From positions 62,001 to 126,000 of the forward strand of contig JAUSOD010000106.1 in assembly GCA_030656215.1 (NCBI GenBank): a stretch of 64,000 bases of DNA, written 5' to 3'. The notes below the pieces were generated by a model, which saw only the letters and a list, made by a program, of their open reading frames with translations, was not told the DNA's origin and searched no databases. The stretch comes from Azoarcus sp. (lineage in GTDB: Bacteria > Pseudomonadota > Gammaproteobacteria > Burkholderiales > Rhodocyclaceae). A program made the position numbers and the translations under genes. Shown in pieces: positions 58,004 through 64,000 of this stretch. How positions within the stretch are numbered: position 1 is the first letter of the stretch; every line of letters begins with the position of its first letter.

Positions 58004-59506
58004 ATGAACAAGATCATCGACGTGACCGAGTTGTGTCTACGCGACGCGCACCAGAGCCTGCTTGCGACGCGAATGGCGCTGGAAGACATGGTGCCGGCCT
58101 GCGCCGACCTTGACGAGGCCGGCTATTGGTCGGTTGAATGCTGGGGCGGCGCGACCTTTGACGCCTGCATCCGCTTCCTGAACGAGGATCCGTGGGCGAG
58201 GTTGCGTACCTTTCGCCAGTTGCTGCCGAAGTCGCGTCTGCAGATGCTGCTGCGTGGCCAGAACCTGCTCGGTTATCGCCATTATGAGGATGGCGTCGTC
58301 GACCGCTTCGTGGACCGGGCGGCAGACAATGGCATGGACGTGTTCCGCATCTTCGACGCGCTCAACGACATCCGCAATATCCGCCACTCGGTCAATGCGG
58401 TGCGCCGCAATGGCAAGCATGCCCAGGGCACGATCTGCTACACGGTCAGCCCGCTGCATACCACCGAGAACTTCATTGAAATGGCGGAACGGCTGGTCGA
58501 GCTGGGCTGCGATTCGATCTGCCTCAAGGACATGGCCGCGTTGCTCAAGCCACAGCCCGCCTACGACATCGTCAGCGGCATCAAGGCGCGTTGTGGTGAG
58601 GGTGTCCGTGTTCACGTGCATACCCACGCCACCACCGGCGTCACCCTGGTTTCGCTGATGAAGGCGATCGAGGCCGGGGCCGACTGTGTGGACACCGCGA
58701 TCAGCTCGCTCAGCCTCGGCCCGGGTCACAACCCGACCGAGAGCCTGGTCGAAATGCTCGAAGGCACCGGCTACGAAGCGCGGCTGAACAAGGCCTGCCT
58801 GCGTCGGGTCAAGAATCACTTCGCGACCATCCGGCCGCGCTACCAGGCTTTCATGTCCAATATTCATGGTGTCGACACCGATATCTTCGACAGCCAGATT
58901 CCGGGCGGCATGATTTCCAACATGGAGAGCCAGCTCAAGCAGCAGGACGCCGAAGACCGGCTCGAGGAGGTGCTGATCGAAGTGCCCCGCGTCCGCGAGG
59001 ATGCCGGTTTTCCGCCGCTGGTCACACCTTCGAGCCAGATCGTGGGTACGCAGGCGGTGTTCAATGTGCTGATGGGGCGCTACAAGGTGGTCTCCAGCGA
59101 GTTTGCCGACCTGATGCTGGGCTATTACGGCAAGGCCCCGGGTGAGCGTGACCCGACGGTGCTGGCGCTGGCCGCCCAGCAAGCGCACAAGGAAGCCATC
59201 GAGCAGCGCCCCGCAGACTTGCTGCAACCGGAATGGGAGGTGCTGCGGGCCGCAGCCACGGCCTTGCCCGGCTGCGACGGTAGCGAAGAGGACGTGCTGA
59301 CCTATGCGATGTTTCCGCCGGTGGCCCCCGGCTTTTTTGCCAGCCGCGAACTGGGGCCGAAATACCTCGGCGTTGATCCGAAGGCAGCCGTAGCAAAACC
59401 CGGTGCATCTGGTGCCGAGCCCTCACCCTTGCGCGCACCGGTCACTTACGACGTCAAGTTGAACGGGCGCTCGCACCGGGTTTCGGTTACTCCGATCAGC
59501 GAATGA
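58004..59506 (+). CDS. methylmalonyl-CoA:pyruvate transcarboxylase 5S subunit (pyruvate/oxaloacetate carboxyltransferase)
   Basis: A 500-residue carboxyltransferase of the HMGL-like TIM-barrel family. Active-site features: LCLRDAHQSLLATRM (about 10-24), the carbamylated-Lys region ICLKDMAALLKP and the metal ligands HVHTHATTG. It has no attached biotin domain, being the size of the propionibacterial 5S subunit (about 505), and stretches such as GYWSVECWGGATFDACIRFL and PGGMISNMESQL closely resemble that protein as I recall it. It would exchange carboxyl between biotin and pyruvate. Oxaloacetate decarboxylase alpha is the alternative, but no membrane beta subunit is nearby. ATG 58004 is the family start. 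Confidence 0.85.
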   Translation: MNKIIDVTELCLRDAHQSLLATRMALEDMVPACADLDEAGYWSVECWGGATFDACIRFLNEDPWARLRTFRQLLPKSRLQMLLRGQNLLGYRHYEDGVVDRFVDRAADNGMDVFRIFDALNDIRNIRHSVNAVRRNGKHAQGTICYTVSPLHTTENFIEMAERLVELGCDSICLKDMAALLKPQPAYDIVSGIKARCGEGVRVHVHTHATTGVTLVSLMKAIEAGADCVDTAISSLSLGPGHNPTESLVEMLEGTGYEARLNKACLRRVKNHFATIRPRYQAFMSNIHGVDTDIFDSQIPGGMISNMESQLKQQDAEDRLEEVLIEVPRVREDAGFPPLVTPSSQIVGTQAVFNVLMGRYKVVSSEFADLMLGYYGKAPGERDPTVLALAAQQAHKEAIEQRPADLLQPEWEVLRAAATALPGCDGSEEDVLTYAMFPPVAPGFFASRELGPKYLGVDPKAAVAKPGASGAEPSPLRAPVTYDVKLNGRSHRVSVTPISE

Positions 59507-59518
59507 ACAGGTAACGCC

Positions 59519-61066
59519 ATGAGTACGATGCAGAAGAAGATTGCCGAACTTCGTCGCCGACGCGAAGAAAACCAACTCGGTGGCGGCGCCGACAAACAGG
59601 AGAAGCACCGACAGTCCGGGCGTCTGACCGCGCGCGAACGGGTCGCGGCTCTGGTGGACCCGGACAGCTTCGAGGAGATAGGCCTGTTCGCCACCCATCG
59701 CGCCACCCTGTTCGGCATGCAGGACAAGACCTTCGCTGCCGATGGTGTCATCACCGGCGCGGCGTCGGTCGGTGGGCGCTTGGTGCACCTTGCGAGCCAG
59801 GACTTCACGGTGGCCGGCGGTTCGGCTGGTGAGACGCACTCGATCAAGGTCGCCGATATCATGCAGGCCTCGCTCAAGACCGGCTCGCCCTTCGTTTTCA
59901 TCAACGATTCGGGTGGCGCGCGGGTGCAGGAAGGCATCGCCGCGCTGTCGGGTTACGGCAAGGTGTTTCACGCCAATGTGCTGCTCTCCGGTGCGGTTCC
60001 GCAGATTTCGCTGATCTGCGGTCCGTGCGCCGGCGGCGCGGCCTACAGCCCGGCGCTGACCGATTTCATCATCCAGACCCGGCAGGCGCAGATGTTCATC
60101 ACCGGGCCGCAGGTCATCAAGCAGGTGACCGGCGAAACCGTCACCGCCGAAGCACTTGGCGGGCCGGATGCACACATGGTGCACTCGGGCGTGATTCACT
60201 TCATCGCCGACGACGACCAGCATGCAATCGCGCTGTGTCGCAAGCTGATCAGCTTCCTGCCGGCGAACAATCTGGAGGACCCGCCCATCATCGACGGCGA
60301 TCGCTCGGTCGAGCCGAATCCGGCGCTGGAAACGGTGTTGCCGGAAGAAAGCAAGCAGGGTTACGACGTCCGTGCGGTGATCGGGTCCATCGTCGATTTC
60401 GGCGATTTTCTCGAGGTGCAGGCTGGTCATGCGATGAACATCGTGGTCGGCTTTGCGCGTATCTGCGGCGGGTCGGTCGGCGTCGTCGCCAATCAGCCTT
60501 CGGTCAAGGCCGGCGTGCTCGATATCAATGCCTCGACCAAGGCAGCGCGCTTCATCCGCTTCTGCAACGCCTTCAACATCCCGCTGGTGACCTTTGTCGA
60601 TGTACCGGGCTTCATGCCGGGGGTCGAGCAGGAGTATGGCGGCATCATTCGCCATGGTGCCAAGCTGCTGTTCGCGTATTCGTCGGCAACGGTGCCCAAG
60701 ATCACCATCATCCTGCGCAAGAGCTATGGCGGCGCCTACCTCGCCATGTGCGGCAAGGATCTCGACGCCGACCGGGTGTTCGCCTGGCCGACGGCCGAAG
60801 TCGCGGTCATGGGGGCCGAGGGCGCTGCCGAGATCGTCTTTCGCAAGGAAATTGCCGAGGCCGACAATCCCGATCTGCGACGCGCAGAACTGATCGCCAG
60901 CTATCGCGACACCTTCTCGAACCCTTACGTCGCGGCCGAACAGCGGCTGGTCGACGCCGTCATCGAGCCTGCCCTGACCCGGCGCCATATTGCCCAGGCG
61001 CTCGAGTACCTGCGCATCAAACGCGTTCCCCGGCCACACAAGAAGCACGGCCTGATGCCGCTGTGA
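59519..61066 (+). CDS. methylmalonyl-CoA/propionyl-CoA carboxyltransferase (transcarboxylase 12S type)
   Basis: A 515-residue acyl-CoA carboxyltransferase with two crotonase-like halves. Oxyanion glycines are in ICGPCAGGAAYSPALTDF (about 160-177) and RKSYGGAYLAMCGKD (about 400-414); RLTARERVAALVDPDSFEE opens the protein. The size agrees with 12S of transcarboxylase, MmdA and PccB, which move CO2 between methylmalonyl-CoA and biotin. It starts 12 bases after the 5S-type gene and ends one base before the next gene. Confidence 0.88.
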   Translation: MSTMQKKIAELRRRREENQLGGGADKQEKHRQSGRLTARERVAALVDPDSFEEIGLFATHRATLFGMQDKTFAADGVITGAASVGGRLVHLASQDFTVAGGSAGETHSIKVADIMQASLKTGSPFVFINDSGGARVQEGIAALSGYGKVFHANVLLSGAVPQISLICGPCAGGAAYSPALTDFIIQTRQAQMFITGPQVIKQVTGETVTAEALGGPDAHMVHSGVIHFIADDDQHAIALCRKLISFLPANNLEDPPIIDGDRSVEPNPALETVLPEESKQGYDVRAVIGSIVDFGDFLEVQAGHAMNIVVGFARICGGSVGVVANQPSVKAGVLDINASTKAARFIRFCNAFNIPLVTFVDVPGFMPGVEQEYGGIIRHGAKLLFAYSSATVPKITIILRKSYGGAYLAMCGKDLDADRVFAWPTAEVAVMGAEGAAEIVFRKEIAEADNPDLRRAELIASYRDTFSNPYVAAEQRLVDAVIEPALTRRHIAQALEYLRIKRVPRPHKKHGLMPL

Positions 61067-61067
61067 G

Positions 61068-61361
61068 ATGGCCGACATGAACAAGCACACCGAAGACGAA
61101 TTGTTGTCCCTGATCGCGCAGATGCGGCAGGAGATCGGCACCCTCAGCCGTCGGGTCAACGAGCTCGAGCAACGCATGGGCGAGGGCGCGGCTGCCGCCG
61201 CACACGCGGCGCCCAGCGAGGAAACCTTGCTCGCGATCTCGGCCGCCGTTGCCGCCTACCTTGGCGTGAGCGCCCGTATCCGCCACGTGCGCCTGGTCCA
61301 CTCCAGCGCCTGGGCGCAGGTTGGGCGCATGGGCGTCCACGCTGCGCACCGACTTCATTGA
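61068..61361 (+). CDS. small protein resembling the soluble tail of OadG/MmdD
   Basis: A 97-residue protein without membrane helix. Residues 1-38 are a probable coiled coil (LIAQMRQEIGTLSRRVNELEQRM), followed by an alanine-rich linker, then EETLLAISAAVAAYLGVSARIRHVRLV and SSAWAQVGRMGV. The last part resembles the C-terminal cytoplasmic tail of decarboxylase gamma/delta subunits, which help bind the carboxyltransferase. I infer an assembly role for the transcarboxylase. ATG 61077 is an alternative start. Confidence 0.7.
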   Translation: MADMNKHTEDELLSLIAQMRQEIGTLSRRVNELEQRMGEGAAAAAHAAPSEETLLAISAAVAAYLGVSARIRHVRLVHSSAWAQVGRMGVHAAHRLH

Positions 61362-61373
61362 CTGGAAGCAACT

Positions 61374-61778
61374 GTGAAACTACGAATCACCATAGACGAC
61401 AAGACCTATGAGGTGGATGTCGAAGTGGCCGAAACCGACCACGCGAGCCTGCCTCCCGCCTATCCGATCGGCTCGGCCAGGCTGGCCGGCAGCGCTGCCA
61501 GCTCAGCAGCCCACCCAGCCGTCGGCACTGCAGCCGGTAGCCCACCGGTGCCGCCCGCCAACGAAAGCAAGGTTTGCCGCAGCCCGGTGTCCGGTGTCGT
61601 GGTCAAGGTTTTGGCTGTTGCCGGCAACAGCATTGAGGCGGGCGATTCGCTACTGCTGCTCGAAGCGATGAAGATGGAAACCAACATCACCGCTCCGCTT
61701 GCTGGGGTGATCGCCGCGGTTAACTTCAAGGCCGGCGACCATGTTCAAACCGGCGATGTGCTGGTCGAGTTCAAGTGA
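61374..61778 (+). CDS. biotin carboxyl carrier protein (transcarboxylase 1.3S type)
   Basis: A 134-residue biotinyl protein starting at GTG 61374 (GGAAG upstream). N-terminal MKLRITIDDKTYEVDVEVAE resembles the propionibacterial 1.3S start, an Ala/Pro linker follows, then the lipoyl-like domain with the biotin site EAMKMET (Lys at residue 100). It swings carboxybiotin between the 12S and 5S type subunits. Confidence 0.88.
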   Translation: MKLRITIDDKTYEVDVEVAETDHASLPPAYPIGSARLAGSAASSAAHPAVGTAAGSPPVPPANESKVCRSPVSGVVVKVLAVAGNSIEAGDSLLLLEAMKMETNITAPLAGVIAAVNFKAGDHVQTGDVLVEFK

Positions 61779-61871
61779 GATAGCGATTGAGTTTGCCATT
61801 CCAGGGCGAGCAACTCGTGACCGCGACCGGCGCCTGAAGAGAGGACGCCGATACGCGGGTGTGGCGATCGG

Positions 61872-62228
61872 TCAGGATTTCTGGCCGCTGAGCAGGGTTT
61901 TCCAGCCTGCGGCGGCATAGACCAAAATCGCCGTGCCAATCAAACCCAGGCCAAATACCAGCGCAATCAGGAACCAGTCGGCAGGGCCGCCGGCGTCGGT
62001 GAAGCCCGAGGATGAAACCTTGGCCATCAGGACCAGTGCCAGCACACCGCCTGCCAGCCCTACCAGTTCGGCGCGCACCAGTCGCTTGGCGACGATGCCC
62101 TTTTCCTTGATCAGCAGGATCAGGAAAGCCGCCGTGCCGCCGATGACGAGCACGAGCAGGATCCATAACAGGGGGCCCAGCATTTCCTGGAAAACGGCGA
62201 AAAAAATCAGTGGGTCGAGGTCTTTCAC
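61872..62228 (-). CDS. small membrane protein, DUF5368-like, partner of the flavoprotein
   Basis: A 118-residue protein with three hydrophobic helices (about 8-35, 50-65 and 80-105). It starts at GTG 62228 with AAAGGAG just before it, 11 bases after the sulfide dehydrogenase-like gene, so they form an operon. It resembles DUF5368 proteins as I recall them; function unknown. It might anchor or connect the exported flavoprotein to the membrane. Confidence 0.7.
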   Translation of the reverse strand: MKDLDPLIFFAVFQEMLGPLLWILLVLVIGGTAAFLILLIKEKGIVAKRLVRAELVGLAGGVLALVLMAKVSSSGFTDAGGPADWFLIALVFGLGLIGTAILVYAAAGWKTLLSGQKS

Positions 62229-62239
62229 GGTAACTCCTT

Positions 62240-63595
62240 TCAGGCGCGGCCGCGCAACATGCTGATATAAGTGGGCTTGAGGGCCATAGTCTTCATGACC
62301 CAGCTGATCCAGAGTTCTTCGAGCGGTGCGATGAGGCCAGGGAAGGAGGGGGTCAGGTTGTTTTCGTAGTCGAACTCCACCAGCATGGCCTGGCCCAGGC
62401 GGGTAATCAGCGGGCAGGAGGTGTAGCCGTTGTAGATCGAGTCGGACGTCTTGCCCGCGATGTCGGCCACCAAGTGATCCACGGCCACCGGTACCTGCCA
62501 CTTGACGCTGGCGGCAGTCTTGCCCTTGGGTACCCCGGCGATATCTCCGACGCCAAACACGTTGGGGAAGCGGGCGTGGCGCAGCGTGCCCTTGTTGACC
62601 TCCAGCCAGCCTTCTGCGACCCAGCCGCCGGTCTTCCAGGGCAGGGGGCTGTTCATGACCGAATCGGGTGCGGCCATGGGTGGGATAATGTTGATGAAAT
62701 CGTACGGAAGCTCGGTTGTTCCCTCGGGGGTGCTGAAGGTCGCGATACGCTTGCCCAGGTCGATGGATTTGAGCACCCGGTCCATCTGGGTCTTGATGCC
62801 CCTGTCTTTAAACAGCATGCGTACCTTCTCGGAGACGATGGGTACGCTGAAGAAGGCTTTGTTGTGAGCGTTGTAGATGATCTCTGCCTTGCCTCGGTTG
62901 CCGCGGCGGCGCAGATGATCGTCCGTGATGAAGGTGTATTTGAGCGGGGCACCGGCGCACTTCATTTCGGTGGCCGGGCGCAGAAAGACGCCCACTCCGC
63001 CCTTGTCGGCGAAGGCAGACAAGGCCTGCCAGGTGGCGGATGCACCGGCAGGGCTGTGGTAGATACTGCCCAGGCCATTCTTGCCGATCTGCTCCACGTC
63101 CATGCCGTCGATGGCGGCGTAGTCCAGTTTCATGCCGGTGGCCACGATCAGGTAGTCATAGGCGAAAGCCTTGCCGCTTTCGGTGACGACCTTGTTCCCT
63201 TCCGGGTCGAATTCGGCTATCCGTTCGGTGACCAGTTCCACGCCGGCGGGTACGTATTCGGCGGTGCTGGAAACCGTGTACTCCTGGGGTTTGATGCCGG
63301 CTGCGACGAGCGTGAAACCGGGTTGGTAGAAGTGCTCCTTGCGGGCGTCGATCAGCGTGATCTTCGCGCCGTCCAGCTGTTGCGCCAGATGGGATGCGGC
63401 CGACAGGCCGGCAGCGCCCGCGCCGGCAATGACGATTCTTGCCGTGGTCTTGATCTTGTCTGCTGCCCGGGCCGACCCGGGGTGCAGCAGCAAACTGCCC
63501 GCCCCGGCGGTTCCGAGGGCCAGAAAGGCGCGCCGGTCCAGCTTGACTGTTTCCAGTGTCTTGAGGGCGTCACTCAATTCGGGTGCTCTGGTCAT
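62240..63595 (-). CDS. Tat-exported sulfide:quinone oxidoreductase-like flavoprotein
   Basis: A 451-residue FAD protein. A twin-arginine motif LDRRAFLALG (Arg at 21-22) and hydrophobic GTAGAGSLLLHPG give an exported form. Then the FAD loop IVIAGAGAAGLSAAS, the redox Cys in EMKCAGAPLKYTF, a second Cys in YTSCPLITRLGQ and the GVGDIAGVPKGKT FAD motif. These fit sulfide:quinone oxidoreductase or flavocytochrome c sulfide dehydrogenase flavin subunit. No cytochrome subunit is next to it, so SQR is favoured. ATG 63595 follows AGGAGA. Confidence 0.85.
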   Translation of the reverse strand: MTRAPELSDALKTLETVKLDRRAFLALGTAGAGSLLLHPGSARAADKIKTTARIVIAGAGAAGLSAASHLAQQLDGAKITLIDARKEHFYQPGFTLVAAGIKPQEYTVSSTAEYVPAGVELVTERIAEFDPEGNKVVTESGKAFAYDYLIVATGMKLDYAAIDGMDVEQIGKNGLGSIYHSPAGASATWQALSAFADKGGVGVFLRPATEMKCAGAPLKYTFITDDHLRRRGNRGKAEIIYNAHNKAFFSVPIVSEKVRMLFKDRGIKTQMDRVLKSIDLGKRIATFSTPEGTTELPYDFINIIPPMAAPDSVMNSPLPWKTGGWVAEGWLEVNKGTLRHARFPNVFGVGDIAGVPKGKTAASVKWQVPVAVDHLVADIAGKTSDSIYNGYTSCPLITRLGQAMLVEFDYENNLTPSFPGLIAPLEELWISWVMKTMALKPTYISMLRGRA

Positions 63596-63814
63596 GATGG
63601 CTTCTCCTGTGCGGCAGCCGGGCAACCGCGCGCTAAAAAAGTTATTGTTAAAATTATAAGCAAATAATCGCATTCTTATATTAATAAATGTCAAGCTTAG
63701 GCCCGGTTCGGCCCTGGTCGGCATTGACCTTGCGCTAGCACCCCTGATCACGATTGCGCGAATGTTGTACCGATGCATGCGGACAAGCCGCGGCTGACTA
63801 CCTGCCTGTCCCGA
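63596..63814 (-). promoter_or_regulatory. AT-rich region upstream of the sulfide oxidoreductase gene
   Basis: AT-rich DNA at 63635-63695 lies between the minus-strand flavoprotein gene and nirJ and includes the palindrome TATTAATA (63679-63686). It probably holds the promoter and an operator for the flavoprotein gene. No gene is seen in the 287-base gap. Confidence 0.35.
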
Positions 63815-63828
63815 TTGACCCGGATCAT
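63815..63828 (+). promoter_or_regulatory. FNR/DNR-like operator upstream of nirJ
   Basis: TTGAC-CCGG-ATCAT, one mismatch from a TTGAC-N4-ATCAA dyad. Its centre is 61 bases before the nirJ ATG; activation at -41.5 would start transcription near 63863. It suggests nirJ keeps anaerobic control on its own after separation from nirH. Confidence 0.55.
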
Positions 63829-63882
63829 TTTTTCTTTCTGCGAGGTGAGCTGTAATCGGGGGAACCAGGAGGCTCTTCCGTC

Positions 63883-64000
63883 ATGTTCCGTATCTCCCAA
63901 TTCATCCGCGAACTCGATCAGCCCACGCCGGTCGGCCCGCGGCGCAATCCGCCCGGTCCGGTGGTGATCTGGAACCTGATCCGGCGCTGCAACCTGACCT
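63883..64000 (+). CDS. nirJ: heme d1 biosynthesis radical SAM protein NirJ, N-terminal part (cut by window edge)
   Basis: Thirty-nine codons from ATG 63883, with AGGAGG ten bases upstream. The start MFRISQFIRELDQPTP and the IWNLIRRCNLT stretch, the beginning of the radical SAM cluster motif, are typical of NirJ, which removes propionates in heme d1 synthesis. Only the first cluster Cys is inside the window. Confidence 0.85.
   Translation, partial: MFRISQFIRELDQPTPVGPRRNPPGPVVIWNLIRRCNLT

Noticed and set aside
63773-63967. Small plus-strand reading frame of 64 codons before nirJ
   Set aside because: It overlaps the FNR-like box and the nirJ start in another frame, has no ribosome site and no similarity.

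Overview
The window is high-GC, protein-dense chromosomal DNA. The gene content points to a denitrifying betaproteobacterium of the Rhodocyclales type (Thauera, Azoarcus or Aromatoleum-like): a cytochrome cd1 (nirS) denitrification cluster in nirS-nirT-nirB order, a fused nirDL, two chemoreceptor genes with FliA-type promoters, a phasin, a Tat-exported sulfide dehydrogenase and a beta-type order of housekeeping genes. The genus is an inference from gene order and protein similarity.

Layout. (1) 1-648: truncated chemoreceptor gene. (2) 774-13109, minus strand: a complete inner set of type II secretion genes, gspC-D-E-F-G-H-I-J-L-M, then a Tat-exported PhoX-type phosphatase gene, then gspK overlapping it by one base. 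The secretion machine and its probable substrate share one operon. (3) 13397-17891: a DinG/YoaA helicase and a molybdopterin block, mobB-moeA-moaD-moaE. (4) 17974-26882: a phasin, a long CoA-transferase, clpB with a sigma-32-type promoter, and a large MASE1-CHASE-PAS-GGDEF-EAL protein. (5) 26956-33691: alpha/beta hydrolase, PHP-domain nuclease, yciO, site-2-type protease, trpS, scpA, scpB, rluB. (6) 33828-42752: rimP-nusA-infB-rbfA-truB-rpsO-pnp, with an attenuator-like hairpin before rimP. (7) 42801-47595: dksA, three tRNAs (Pro, Arg, His), a second chemoreceptor, a methyltransferase and an Epd-like dehydrogenase. (8) 47718-64000: the nir region.

The nir region starts with nirE divergent from nirS across one perfect FNR/DNR palindrome. 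It continues nirS-nirT-nirB, a blue-copper protein gene where nirM would be expected, nirC (with its own FNR/DNR box), nirF, nirDL, nirG and nirH. A hipBA module on the other strand then interrupts the series, followed by a four-gene set closely resembling the methylmalonyl-CoA:pyruvate transcarboxylase of propionibacteria (5S, 12S, a 97-residue OadG-tail-like protein, 1.3S biotin carrier), then a sulfide:quinone oxidoreductase-like flavoprotein with a small membrane partner. nirJ resumes at 63883 behind a third FNR/DNR-like box and runs off the window.

No CRISPR array, insertion sequence, rRNA or prophage was seen, and no gene-free stretch exceeds 300 bases. The most interesting points are the PhoX-dedicated type II secretion operon, the transcarboxylase-like island inside the nir genes with its free-standing OadG-tail protein, and the CX3CH heme motif of NirB.
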